Source of the DNA: Onchocerca lupi
Taxonomy: Eukaryota > Nematoda > Chromadorea > Rhabditida > Onchocercidae
Direction of reading: 5' to 3'
Length of the DNA: 64,000 bases
Assembly: GCA_028564675.1 (NCBI GenBank)
Contig: JAOVVO010000193.1
Location: 55,133 to 119,132, forward strand
Position numbers and translations under genes: made by a program. The notes beneath the pieces were generated by a model that searched no databases, was not told the DNA's origin, and saw nothing but the letters and a program-made list of their open reading frames with translations. This document shows positions 1-12,880 of the stretch, piece after piece (positions within the stretch are counted from its first letter, which is position 1; each line of letters begins with the position of its first letter).

Positions 1-55
1 ATTTTGAAAATTTATGGAAAAAATGATTCAATATGAAAATTTCTGAGTATTTTAC

Positions 56-2222
56 CTTTACATATGATACACGTGGTAAATTTTTGACAATATTACCGAA
101 TTGGAAAGTTAGCGCCATGAGTGAACTAACACCGAGCGTTATGCGTGCTGGCAGTGCTTTTGTATCAATCCAGAATGCTATCCATGATATGAATACTGAT
201 AAATACGTAGGCATGTAAGCCTAAAAAAAGATGCTAGATGGTATATCAATCTTCTCCCTAAAATTTACTTTCAATTTAATTTTGATTTTTTGTGCTAGAG
301 AAGAGGCTAAATAGAAACTATCATATTAGGTATCACATCATTTGTTCCTGAGGATAACTTTCTAGCTTGCATATGTAAGCATAGATGATATGAAGTGACA
401 TGTTGTTTTTACTGTTATTTGAAACATTAATTACCTGTAGAATGTAATATCCGTAGAGACGGCGAAAAATGAATACAACTTCCAATTGGTCCCATTGACC
501 GGCTGTATAAAAAAGAGTTGTATTCTTGTTTTCAGTATGTGTAAGTAAAAAGTCGGGTAGATTTTTACTACTTGGGTCGGGAATCGATATAGGTTCCCAG
601 TCACGCCAAACTATTCTCACTTCCGCCGAATTATATGAATAACTCTGCAAACAAAGCAATCTTGTTGTTGCCTATTTTTCGGAGTGTTTCTCCGATCTAT
701 TGAAACTGGTCATATTTATTTAATTCATTTAAATGTTTGAAAAAATTATGAAGTCAGCGGTAATTTTATCAAGCCGAAAAATTTTATAGTTCATTGAATT
801 TTGTATTTTCATACTCATAATATTGGCCATTAAATCGCTTATTATGCATTCGAAAATCCCTATCTAGTGTGCCAGAACTGTTCGGATACTATATACAATA
901 TATTATCAAACATCAACTTCTGAATAGAGCTTTAGGATGACCATAGTTGAGCTAAATATTTAATCCATAAGCGGTCAGGCTCTCGATGAAACAAATTTAT
1001 ATTGTTTCTAATAAACATCACCTCAAAGATGAGATTACATTGTTGCGTATCCATGGGAAAATTAGTTAAATCAAGTTGACATGGTCCCTGCAAACTGACC
1101 CTGAAATCTATCTTCCTTTTTCTAAGACTAAGCGCAATTTGAGAATTTATCAAATGTTGTTACTAGCTCATTTGATTCAATTGCTACAAAAACATAGTTA
1201 ATACAAAATTTGCATTATTTGATTTCACAAAAATTTTTTTCAGCGAAAAAGAAATTGCTCAATGCCTACATTTGGTCAAATCAATATTTGATCTACTATT
1301 CAATTCTTGATTTATGTTTTCTTACATAAACTTAACTCGAAAGAAGTATATGAAAGGTCTTACATCGGAAAAACTTTGATTATTTTTTGTTGCCAATGCA
1401 AATTACTTTTTTATACAAAATAATTATTTTCCATGCAAATTCAAATAAACTTAGATCCTTAAAATTCAGCTAAGAAATAACGCTGTTGAAAATATAAAAA
1501 ACCTTTTAAAACTAAAAAATCTTGTGTTTTTTTATTTGAGATTTTCCAGAAAAAAAAAAAAATGAAAAAATTTAAGCTTGATTTTTGAATGCTAAATAAT
1601 TTTAGATTCAAAGATCTTGCCAGTTCGGACGTATATCTAGTAGATTTATCATTTACTTCAAAAATTATTTTACCTGTAATTGAGCCATACCGTTCCATTA
1701 GGAAATATTAATAGAAGAATATTTTGTGATGGTGATGTATGTATTGTTACTTTTTTACTGTTAACAACGCAAACATTTGGTGTCCACAAGTTGGGTAATT
1801 TGTGAGCTGCCAATGATAAATTGGTTAAACAGTAATTTAAGTGCTGAAAGTGATATTGTTATAATTATAGCAGTTCCCATTTTCACGAATAATAAGCATG
1901 ATCTTCTCAAAAGACACGTGATCGAACGTGGGGTTATATGAAAAGTATTTTGTATGATACATAAAAAAAGTTGCATAAAATTTATTTGTTTTATAGAGAA
2001 TATTTCATTATAGTATCAGATGAAATTGTATAAAATTTCAGAAGTTACCCTAAAATCGAGTCGTTTATCGTGCCATATTTGGCTGAACCATATGTCTGCC
2101 TTGAAACTGCCAGTTATTTCGCTGATTTCTGTTATGCTTTGTACTGTTACTTCCACGATAACTTCAATTGCATTATCCGACGGTAATGTATTCTTATCGT
2201 ACGTTTGCTCATCGAATAGACC
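56..2222 (-). CDS. Cys-loop ligand-gated ion channel, ACC/LGC type (partial)
   Basis: Five minus-strand exons join in phase: 2222-2049, 1843-1674, 1100-1022, 644-435 and 220-56. They encode part of a plasma-membrane pentameric neurotransmitter receptor. In order I see an N-terminal ligand-binding segment with TGSFKADIWFSQIW and KRLDF, then LPNLWTPN and FPNGTVWLNYR, then the Cys-loop CQLDLTNFPMDTQQC (13 residues between the cysteines), then SYSYNSAEVRIVW, then FRRLYGYYILQ leading into TM1 (AYMPTYLSVFISWIAFW) and TM2. PAR precedes TM2, the signature of anion-selective members of the family, and TM2 ends NIVKNLPRVSYVK. The sequence most resembles nematode acetylcholine-gated chloride (ACC/LGC-46) receptors, but ligand choice cannot be read from sequence. 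TM3, TM4 and the stop lie left of the window. The signal-peptide exon upstream of 2222 was not found, and the acceptor at 2223 (ACAATAG) is weak. Confidence 0.9.
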
Positions 2223-4030
2223 CTATTGTATTAATTTTAAATTTAAAACCATCTTGAAACAAAAATAAATTTCCCAATTAATAGAGAGAAAGAATGAGGT
2301 AATGAATAGGATCTGCTTAGATATTACAATCTCGACTAATTAATATAATGTACTGTTTTTCATTTATTCTGGAATTTATCTCTCTCAATTTTTCCCTCAA
2401 CAGTAATTCCCATCTTGTGCTTTTTTAAATCAGTAATTCCTTAATTGAATTATCAAAATATCCTAAATTAGTGTTATGGATAATATTTAATAATCGTATT
2501 ATAAATTCTCCAGAAAATGCTCTAGAAGGTCTACTTCTCATTAGCAAATCGAATTTTTAATCGTATCTTAATAATCTTATGCCAGTTTGCAATTTAATGG
2601 CTCGAAATACCTGGATTATATTTAATTTTACACTTGGCGAAATCCGATTTGTAGTATTTTAATCCTTTATCACAATTTTTTTGATTGATTAAAAAATGAA
2701 AAAAAAAAAAGTGCTACGTAGTGGAGAAATAAATGAAAATGTTAGTTTGCTGTAAGAAGGAAAGAAATTTAAAATGACATCGTAGTAGTCTTCCAGTAAT
2801 AATTATGCATGTAAAATTTATAACTTACTATTTGATTATATATAATAAAATACTAAGTAAAATTTGTCTTTGCATGAGTGTATATTAATAATTTTTTATC
2901 TCTGAGTATTAACGATCAATGAAATGTAGTTGGAAAGACAATGGTTTGATGCTGCTGATAACAAAAAGATGACATAATTTGATGTAGCACTCATGAATTT
3001 GATTAATTAAACTAAGAATTCATTTATTCTGACTGTTCTATCATTTGTACTTATTTGCTTATTCAGCAATTTCTTGTCTTTATCAATTGAACATTTGAAG
3101 TTTTAGTTTGCTTTGTAGACTATTATATGCCTTTTTTTTCTTCACGCTCTTCCTTCAGAAAAAAAAAAGCAAATGACTGATTGTTTCTAATTTTATATTA
3201 AGAGATCAAAACAAGAATAATGTAGTGTGAATCATGCATTTAGTCTTGCATGCAAGAATTTTTGATTTGAATAACAGTGCAAAATATTACGAGGATTTGT
3301 TCTATGATGGGACCATGAATTTAATGGGAGTCGATTCTCTAATATCTCGGTTACCCACCTCTTTAATCATCGATTATTAACAAAACTTTTATCATTCGAA
3401 AATAAAAATTGCTTAAAATTAGAAATTGAAAAATGGGAAGCATGAGATATAGTGAAGATTGATAGCCTTCTATAACTTTTTCTTCATCATTTTTTAATCT
3501 ACAACGATGTAAAAGTAATGAAATGAGAATTTTTAGGTCGCAAACATTCATTTTTCGTTTTCGACTTGTTCACTGTTTTTTTTAAAGTAATTTAAACTGT
3601 TAATGATAAAGTGATAAACAGTAAGCAGTTGTTTTCTTACCATTCCTTTTTTCCTATTTCTCTGCATCTTTCCTCCTCAAAATTTATTAAAATTTTCATA
3701 CCTCTGCTACTCATCTTATAAAAAAAAAAAAAAAATTCCACATTTGTTCATTTTTTCTTTCGTCTCATTTTTTTTTTTATTTTGTTTTATTTTTAGATTT
3801 TGGCATTTATGTACCTATAATTTTTTAATAATAAGCTATGATCTTTAGTATCATCTCCTGTATCGTTTTGATATTATTAACTTGGTGTAGATTTCGAACG
3901 AAAGCAAGAAATATACATCATTGGCTTAAAAGCCTCTGTTTTTTGAATTCTAAAAATTTCAGATTCTTCAAATTACGAAAATTTGCGACTTTTTCACAAA
4001 TGAAAAGATTTGTTCATATCACTTTCTTTG
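2223..4030. other. Non-coding stretch
   Basis: This 1.8 kb is AT-rich with several A and T runs (for example near 2701, 3721 and 3769). It should include the promoter and first exon of the receptor to its left, but I could not identify a signal-peptide exon with usable splice sites. Open frames here look like chance. Confidence 0.5.
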
Positions 4031-4284
4031 CCTTAATCTATTTAAATAAAAATGTAAATGTTTATTGTTATTTTTGACACAGCGTTGCAAATTCTTCATC
4101 GATTGTTTTGAAAATTTGATACAACGTTATATTCAAATAGGTGTGTATTTTTGTGTAGATATATATACCTACTATTATGTAGATATCATACCTGTGAATA
4201 ACCAGCTTCGAATGAAGATAGCGCCACTACAATTATTGTAAACAAGAAGTGTTGAAGGTCAAGTGAAGCGATATAGTTTCAAGG

Positions 4285-4385
4285 GACGATGAATATGTTT
4301 ACCGCCAAAAGAATAAACATATTTGCCGCCAAAATAATTAACATATTTACTGACAAAAGGAAAACATGTTTGCCGCCAAAATACT
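4285..4385 (+). repeat. Four degenerate tandem copies of a 25-28 base unit
   Basis: The core ACATATTTGCCGCCAAAA appears four times with changes (ATATGTTTACCGCCAAAA, ACATATTTGCCGCCAAAA, ACATATTTACTGACAAAA, ACATGTTTGCCGCCAAAA). The array lies in the promoter-like part of the mobile element, just ahead of its CCAAT and TATA-like motifs. It could be a cluster of factor-binding sites. Confidence 0.6.
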
Positions 4386-4789
4386 TCAATTCACAAATAA
4401 ACGAAATGAGGTCAACCAATCAGAAAGCGACATATTGGAGATCAGAAGAGGAGGAGGAACCCCGAAAGGATTTAAAAGGTAGGATTTTGGGGCAGAGTGG
4501 ATTAAGTTCGACAGCAGTTCGAGTTCAACGGAAAGTTCAATTCGGAATTTCTACACCGACGCAGCCACAGTTTTACAACAACACAGATCTGCGCAACAAT
4601 AGCAGCAAATCGACAGTCGAGGAATTCTACTCTTTCTACAATTGACAAAGGAAAGAATAATCAGTGATCAATTTGCTTGGATATTCTCAAATAATTTCTT
4701 GGACAGTTTGGATTCAGTCGACTTCGTTTCAATTTCAAGGATAGTTCGGGTGAAATCGACCTATTTTAGTTCATCCAAATAATTCCTCG

Positions 4790-5270
4790 CTGAAGATCAA
4801 ACTTGGGTAATAAGAAAAAGTAGTCATACTCGCGGAGCGGAAGCAATAGTTGCAAATCAGGTAATTGTAAAACGACGAATAATTGCAAATCAAAGTGAGG
4901 AAGAACGGGCATGAGCGAACGAGCGAAACAGGCAAAGAACAGCTCAAATACGTGCAGGGGAAGCAGTAGATTTACGTGCAGCGGACTTGAGGATGCACGG
5001 TTGCGAGCATGGCGATTGTGTTCTGCTACTTCTGATCTACTTCGTTCCGAACAGAATGAACGTTGGGAGTGGCAGAAAGATGTCAATGAAAAACAGCAGA
5101 TCAGCATCAGATGGAAAAACTGTTCATTCCGCTTCCAGGTTGCTATTGAATATGCAATTCATTACAACTTCCACGTTTATTGTTACGCACGTGGACAAAT
5201 AGATATTGCTTGTTCTAGAGTCGACAAACCAGAAAATCTGTTTTCTTTTTTTCTTTTCCACTTAACCAGA
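4790..5270 (+). pseudogene. Broken Helitron Rep/PIF1-helicase remnant
   Basis: Across shifting frames the plus strand matches pieces of a Helitron protein. From about 4827 to 5000 one frame reads an Arg/Ala/Glu-rich stretch (NQSEEERA, a stop, then NRQRTAQIRAGEAVDLRAA), typical of the N terminus. At about 5105-5160 another frame reads SDGKTVHSASRLLLN, resembling the conserved (G)GRTAHSALKLPLN after helicase motif I. At about 5183-5245 a frame reads ARGQIDIACSRVDKPENLF, the motif VI region of PIF1-like helicases. The middle of the protein is deleted, and stops and frameshifts remain. It is not functional. Confidence 0.65.
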
Positions 5271-5420
5271 TTGAGCCACAGCAGTACGTGAATATAAAAC
5301 ATTCATGTATTCGATTGTAACGTTGTTTCAAAATTTCGAAACAATTGGTAAGAACTTAACAGAGATTTAAAATTCTGAACTGACGAATATTTACATTTTT
5401 ATTCATACATTCATGACACC

Positions 5421-8400
5421 ATGTACCTGTTGTTAAAAACTTATAAGTTGAAAAAAGAATGAACTAAATATTTCATAATAATGCTTATTTGCAACTTCAA
5501 TAAATTCCAAAGGCATGAATAAAAAGATAAAGGATAAAACGCTAATAAGGATAAGAGAATATTTGTTACTTTCTGCTCATACAATTTATAAATGAATTGA
5601 ATATCAGAATATCATAACCTTTCAGACATTTAGATATTTGTACTCAAATTGTATGTCCGATTAATACACTAAGTTAAATTTGCTTTAATTCATCATCCAA
5701 TAAAAGAAAGAGGAACCAATATAAAGGCGTACCTGTATTAACTTTTTTCGTAACTCTGCATTGACTGGAATACATGATTTGTATTTCTCGAGAACATGAT
5801 TTCGTTCTTTTTGTTTACCTATGATTAAGTTTTATTGCCATGTTTAACTATTCATTATCGACTGATGCTCGTAAATATAGTTAAGTTAAATATTCTGCAT
5901 TCTTAGATTTGTATTTTGGTCTCTTTATTCCCAGACTATTAAAAAAGTATATTTGTTACAAAAAAAAAAAAAAAATTTTTCCGACTAAGCTACCCAATAA
6001 TTTATTTTACTTTGAGATTATTGCTAGGCTTTGACTTATCATAACTTATAAAAAGATTAGAAGTTTGATTATCCACAAAATGGATTTAAAAGAGTCTTCG
6101 TTATTTCCGGGCATGGTTAATTAATAATGCGAATTAAAAAAAAAGTTCAATTAGTTCTTTCCCTAAAGGAAAGCATTGCAATGTTGCTAGTACTCCGAAG
6201 ACGCAAATTTAATTCCAAAGTTGCTTAAATGGAACAAAAAAATTGCATGAACTAAATCATGTCAAATTTAATTTTATTTGAATAAATGAAAAAAATTTAC
6301 CACTCAATTTTTGCTCTCCAATGATATCTGCTAGATGTTCCGTTTCGGTAGGTGACAGTTCGGGTAAAAGCAATACAATACGGGCAAGATAGGGAACAAT
6401 CATTGCAATTGCCGGTAAAATGTTTGTTTTGATTAGAAATAATAATATGGTTACAAACAGTGTCAGCTTTTGTAATCGCAATGTTATTACTGCCAGGTTG
6501 CAAAATTTTCACTTTTATTTCCAGGTCAAATTTTAGTAAAATTTCAGAAGATATTAATCTACCAGTTCGATATAGAACGAATGAGAATGAATTGATTATA
6601 ACTCTGAATTAATCATGGAATAGATGACATAATAGATTCTGTTCATCTCTTCAGTGGATCGCTATCGCATGTATTGCGTTCTTTGCTTTCAGTATCCAAT
6701 ATTTCACTGAAAAAAAAAAAAAAAAATGTAAGTCTTCCAATCTTTCCATATATATAAAGGAGGATTTTACTCTTGCTGATAAATCAGTTTCCCTGTTATC
6801 TTTCTATATCATTAATTCTTCATAAAGTCAATAAACAACTAACCATGCTTTATCGTATAGCTGGTCTGCAATAAAAGGCTTTTTTTAGTCTAATGAACTC
6901 TTCTTTGATAAAAAATGATAGCACTTAACATGGTCACTACTTGGCTATTTATTTGAAATAGTTGTGATTTCCATCAGTAAATTTTGTCATCTATGTAATA
7001 ATCAACAATTTTATCGTTTTTTGTCCTTATTTCCATGTTTTAATCTTCCAGCATTAGCTACGCACAATTTCCTTTTTTGAGAAAATCTTTTAAATCTCTC
7101 AATGTTGTAGAAGGAGCAAATCCTTTTTATCAGCTTGCCTATTTCATTTCCTCTTACATTTCCCAGTAGGAAAATCACTTTTTTAGAAGTGGATAATTGG
7201 AAATTCGTTTTTTCGCACTTTTCAGAACTTAGACTTAAATTTTTCGCTTACCATTTCATTTCACTAAGAAAACTAAGAGAATGATTGACAAATAGAAAAA
7301 AGAAATTGTGCATGCATATGATAGTGAATGCAACAAATACTCCAAAAAATAAAGAATTTATGATTTTCAGGTAGCATTCAAAGGATTTACTAGATAATCC
7401 AAATTTCAGACACTGAAAAGGTGGTTACATATGCTTTTCACGTTGATTCTAAAAGGCCAGGAGTAGCTTGTGGCCAGATGCATTGGAGGCAAAGCTGATT
7501 GTATTTTAAATTTAAAATTCTAAACTTTCTGATGATTAAAAAAAAATCATAGAATGACTAATGTATAGATATTTAAATTGAGAGAAGTGACGAACAAGAA
7601 AAGCTCAAGAATTTTTTCAAAAAAAAAAGTTTATAAGTTGCCATTTATGTCCAGAGATTTTTCGTATCAGCTACGATTGATATAATTCATTTCACTAGAT
7701 TTTGAGATAAAGAAATACTCTTATCTATTGATGAAATTGGTTTATATAATTAATCATGAATAATCGAAAAACGATGAAGATAAGATTAGGCTCATCTAAC
7801 AAACGATGATTTTAATTGAACTGGGACAGATTCATCTGGATGAGAGTACTGAAATTAGAGAATTATGAAGATGGAAAACTAGAGACACATGATACCTCCT
7901 GGCCTGTCACTACTGGGCCATGAAATTTGTTTTAAATGAGGAAGTGAAGTGTAATATTTCATACATATATATGTATACACACATTTATACATCTTTCTTT
8001 TTGATAGCCATTGTAACTGACAGCTAGCATTCCGATATTAAAAATAGGCTTGAGTAGCAGATGTTCGATTAGGTATACCCTATTTGCCAGGTGGCCTAGC
8101 CTTCTTTTATCGCTAATCATTGATATAACTTTCATTTTATATTTATGCGTTTGAATTGCAGTTAAACATATCAATTTTATATACAGCTGAAGACAGGTCC
8201 AATGAAAAAATTTTTTTTTCTTTCCTAATTTTCACATTTTATTGAAATTTGCAAATGACAGTAGCGGAGTATATCATGTCATATGTGTCCTCCTCAGACT
8301 TCAAATAAGCAGCAAAAGTATTCAAGCGAACTAAGCTTGATAAAAATAAAACTAGCGTCATCAGTGGCTGTTTGTTAACTATGCGATATTATGGAATTTT

Positions 8401-11400
8401 ATATCACAAACAGAGGATTGTTGAAGTCTTTGATTTGCTAAACTTTCATAGAATTCATTTCAGCAACTTCCAAAAAATATTGAACATGTATTGAAGCGAG
8501 CAAATATGAAATCGATTAAATTCAATAATGTTTCAGTTTAAGCTTGAAGATTGAAAAATTATATCAAGCGGAAATGGAGATAAATAGAATTTTCTATTTA
8601 ACGGAATATATTATAGGAAAAAAGAATGATTTCGATTTGAAGATGCAAAAGAATATTGGAGCAGCAAAGAGAAGAAACAAATGGATGGGAAAGGCAATAT
8701 GGCTATAGCTTTTAAACGACGGCTCCAAAGGACAATCTTATTAACAATTTTATGATCAAATGATATGTTAGTTAATTTTTAGAAATTAATCGAAACACAT
8801 AGAAACTTTTCATGATTATTTTTAATTTCATGTACTAGTTTTCATTAAATTTCCATCCTAGCTCTTATCATTATCATGATGCTAACACACTAAATAAGCG
8901 ATTAATTTATCAGCAGGCTCTTCCACATATTTTGTACAGTAACTTTTCTTAAACTTTTGCTGTTTTAAACTAAAAAAATGCACTAAACCAACCTGAAATT
9001 AGTTGCAGGATTTCAATTCTGTCTATCTGTCTATCCAAATGGATACAAATCGAATGCATAAACTGATGAAGTTACATTAAATTAAAGGGAATTTAAACTG
9101 AAACTAGTAGTATTAGCCATGTAATAAATTGCATAATTAGCATAATAAATTGAATAATATATCAGATGAAGTCCCTTGTGTGGTAGCAAGCGAAAATTTC
9201 TCTTGGGAAAGAATTTGCTGAATAAGAAAAAACTTGAAAGCATCGTTTATAAAGGTCGGAGAACATGCTCATGATATATATGCGCACATGTAAATATGAA
9301 TGTTCACGTATATAAACGTATATATATATATATGTTGCGGGCATATTTTAGACGAACCATATTCAAGTATCTGGGAAACGGAATTTTAATACAAGTATTC
9401 TCAAAAAAGGAAATATATGCTCTTAGTTCGACTCGAAAATTTTATTAGTCTACAGGGTCGCTTTTTATTTTTGTGGCTTATAATAGGATTTAGCTTTTTT
9501 GCGAATAAGTAGCAGTAGAAAAAAGGTGATTATCGGACCAAAGTCGGAGTAGCATTTAAAAAAAAAAAAAAAGATTTCCAACTTTGCAAGCAATAATACC
9601 ATATCGAATGTAATTTTGCCGAAATTGATAGTTGTATGAAAATTTATTCTGTATACTTTTTGTTTATTGTAATTGGGAAATAAATCGGAAGACTCATTAG
9701 TTACAAAACGTCATGTTAGCTCAAAAAATCTACTGTAAACTTGAGAACGATACTTAATTCGTAGAAGTGAACCATCAGTTTTATTATTCATTTCGGAAAA
9801 CAAGTCACTTTCATATATTGCTCTGCTGACTCAGAATACGGTTAAAGAGTGTATTTTTAAGTGTTTTGTACTTTGAGATTAGTGAAGCATTTTATTGACT
9901 TATTGAATTTATGAAGTTCATTACCGCTATTGTGTTGATAATTCGAAAAACTAGTCATTTTGAGAAAAATTGAAAAGTGCATGATGTTATACGTTAATTA
10001 AGAAGATTCGATGCTTTCAGACTTTGAGAACTAAATACGAAAAGTTGCGGAAAAATGCAAGTGCAAATATTATATGAAATGAATTGAGGAAAACTGGGTA
10101 AAATTTGAAAAAAGATATAGATAAGATGAAAGTAAGTTGATAAAATTATTATTCTAATAATGGTTCGATTCTTATATACAGTATATATCTTGGTAATTAT
10201 ATTTATAGGTTCTGAAGAGGTTCATGTTGCTTGCTTTTGAATTATTGAAAGAGATTCCTTTAATGGGTAAAAGTTGTAAAAATCAGTTGTTTGAGAGAGT
10301 TTTTTCCCATTATTTCATTTATTTATATTTCGTCATACTGCAGGTTTTTATTAAATAATTTGGATTTATTATTAATAATATTCTAAGAGTACAGCAAATC
10401 AATATTTGTATCAATTCATGCAGTATTTACAGACATTTAAAAATTAAGTGTATTTTAAGATATTCATTTCAAATATCTTTTTACTTCAGTTATGAAATGA
10501 TGTTGAAAATTTTGAAGTACCAACTAATATTATGTACAGTGTGTTCTTGATATTTATAAATTTTTATTTTCAGTAGGAATGGTAATGTCGAATTTTGTTT
10601 GATTCAAATAAATATAACAACCAGATTCTGTAAATTTTCAAATTTAGGATGTCACAAGAATTTATTAGCTATTATTTTGTAGAGAATTCCAGGTTGATTT
10701 ATATTTTTAGTGAATTTATTGAGAAAGATGAGAAGTATAAAGAAGGTCGTTTTTGATCAATAGATGTATTTATTAATGGATCTTTATTCTTTGTTTGATG
10801 TTAATCAAAATAGTGGTCATATTGAGAAGAGGTGGATTATGAGGTATTGGTGTTGATTTTATTTAAAAAAATGCTCTCAGCATGTTAAGATGTTCAAAAG
10901 AGAAAGGAGAAGATATAGAAGAATTTCGCGAAAATATAGAGATATATCTGAGTTGTTCCTGTAATGTGTAACTTTTTTCATTCATTTTGGAAAACTGAAT
11001 TTGAGTTTTGTACATTTCTGCTACGATTCTGATCCTCGTGCCCGCTTGAATGTGACTGTTATACTTCTGTTGTACGGATATAAATCTGAATTTCTAAATT
11101 CTCGTATCCTCGCATCGTCGTATATAACGCTGGTTAAGTTTAAAATTTCAAACATTTGCTGTAGCTGTTAACTGTATAAAATCTATCGGATACAGTAATT
11201 AACAAACATTCGATTTATTTCGAGGCCCATTTTTTATTTATAATATAACCTACTTCTGAATATAGATCTGTAAAAACCTTTGCATGCAGGTTAGAATCTA
11301 TAGTTGAAAAATTGTCTATCTTGATTATGACTACTAATAGTTATCAATTTTTTATAATTTCCGACACTTATTAGTCCATCTACTTGTTCCACATACCATA

Positions 11401-12240
11401 TATCGTACAGTTTCTCGAAAACATGAATATTCTCACATTATTTACAATTTCTCAACTTGGAGAAAGTTAATTCCAATGTCAGGAGGAAAGAATCATGATA
11501 TTCTTATGACCTTTCGCTTTACTGACAGACAATGTTATTGCTGGATAGATATATCAAGAATACTTCCTGGTAATATTGCGAAGTGCTAGTGATAGGAATT
11601 GGATATACTAAGTCGTTTCTTTCATTTTTTTTATAAGTTTATATATATTTTTAATGTACTTACAGGTTCTCGTATATAATATGTTCCATTTCTTTCTTCT
11701 TTTCCTTCTTTCTGAAATTATCATATAACTTACATTTCTAACCTGAGCAACATAAATATTCAAATAATAACACGCAAGTAGAAAACCGCAGGAATTGCGT
11801 AACGGAACATCCAAATTTTTATGGACATTGATTGGTTCGACCAGCGAACGATTGAATTTTGGATGTTACACGTGATGGCTTGGGGTAAGCTAAGGTAGCT
11901 GATGTGGTGGATCGGGGGTCAGAGATTAAAGTGGTGTTGAGTTTTATGAATTTGGTGTTGTAGCGACATGTAGTTAGGCATTCATGTTGGTTGCTTAGAA
12001 ATATATTTCATGTCATTCAATTTAACTATTGAAGCATATAACATTGCTTCTAGTGATTAGCGATCGATTGGGATGACGTAATGGTGACAGCGTTCTCGGG
12101 GAGAAAGAGACAAATTTCGGTAATTGACCGATCAACATAGAGAGAATATCGAGCTCTCTCGTAATATGAAATGATTTGAAGAGAGTACTGAAGCGATAGT
12201 TTGTGAAGAGATGATAGGACAGCAAGAGGAGAAGGCATTG
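5421..12240. other. Long AT-rich intergenic stretch
   Basis: Apart from the exon-like segment at 6301-6603, I find no coding region I can defend. There are many short open frames and A/T runs, and a TA run near 9318-9334. The 7959-8174 and 9162-9344 minus-strand frames look like chance reading through TA-rich DNA. Confidence 0.5.
6301..6603 (-). CDS. Candidate exon, unrecognised Cys-rich protein
   Basis: On the minus strand a reading frame of about 100 codons is open between an acceptor-like TTCAG (ending at 6604) and a donor-like GTAAAT (starting at 6300). That is long for AT-rich non-coding DNA here. It contains SSEILLKFDLEIKVKILQPG, then VCNH and a cluster GNCNDCSLSCPYC with two CxxC pairs, then an N-glycosylation site (RNGT). 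I do not recognise the family. A second frame across the same bases is also open, which weakens the case. No partner exon was found on either side. Confidence 0.35.
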
Positions 12241-12880
12241 CATCTCAACAATTGATTGGTTTCATGTTTTATTGTTGGTGTTTTCGGCGTGGTTGGATAT
12301 TCTCTCCTTCCATCATGTCCTCATTTCGACGGGGCGGTTTTAATTCTGTCCAAGCATTCTTATATCGCTTATAGAAGGTTTATATTTATGTGCATTTATA
12401 TTAAGAATTAAGCGAGATTCAGTCGTTCACTGGCCTATTTTTATAGACTGAAAAGCAGTGGTATATGTTTACATAAGACGATTGAGACATATATTTTGAT
12501 AAAATTGTTATTTTTGCCCCTGCTTGTCAAATAAATGGTAAAGTAGAGTTTATTGTTGCATAGTGAAGTTAATTTTTTAAGATGAAGCTTCATTCCTATA
12601 AAATACCTGTCAACTAATTTTATTTTATTATCATCTCTGAAGTGCTGCTTCCAAACTTCTAGAATCTGACTTTCATTCTTCCATTTGGTAAAGATTTCTT
12701 ATGGTTATCTTACTGTTATATACGGCTGTTTTATTTTTTTGGAATATTGTAATCCTCCGATATTAATTTCTTTTTTTGATGTGATTCGCTGTCTGTTGAC
12801 GTAACTGCGTATGATGTTGCCGATTCAATATTTAATGTTTGCAAAATTGTTCATTTTCTTCAGGATTTTGACGGGTCGAA
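12241..12880 (+). promoter_or_regulatory. Probable promoter and 5' leader of the PNUTS gene
   Basis: The stretch just ahead of the start codon is locally richer in G and C than its surroundings and includes a GGGGCGG box near 12330. A splice acceptor, TTTTCTTCAG, ends at 12863, only 17 bases before the ATG at 12881. In nematodes an acceptor placed this close to the start is commonly the site of spliced-leader addition, but a short cis-spliced leader exon is equally possible. Confidence 0.4.

Larger units (their letters stand above)
4030..5420 (+). mobile_element. Helitron-like deletion derivative with inverted ends
   Basis: The left end (about 4038-4140) contains the reverse of a motif that recurs in the window: ATAAAAATGTAAATG, then CGATTGTTTTGAAAATTTG, then ATTCAAATAGG. 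The right end (about 5311-5415) carries the same parts in forward order: GTATTCGATTGTAACG, TCAAAATTTCGAAACAATTGG, then ATTTACATTTTTATTCATAC. The element therefore has imperfect terminal inverted repeats of about 100 bases. Inside are a promoter-like stretch (CCAATCAG near 4418, TTTAAAAGG near 4471) and remnants of a Helitron Rep/helicase protein (separate entry). I infer a non-autonomous derivative of a Helitron or Helentron. The ends are approximate, and no target duplication was established. Confidence 0.6.

Noticed and set aside
4766..5107. Minus-strand 113-codon Leu/Phe-rich frame
   Set aside because: It lies opposite the Arg-rich Helitron remnant; the plus-strand match explains it.
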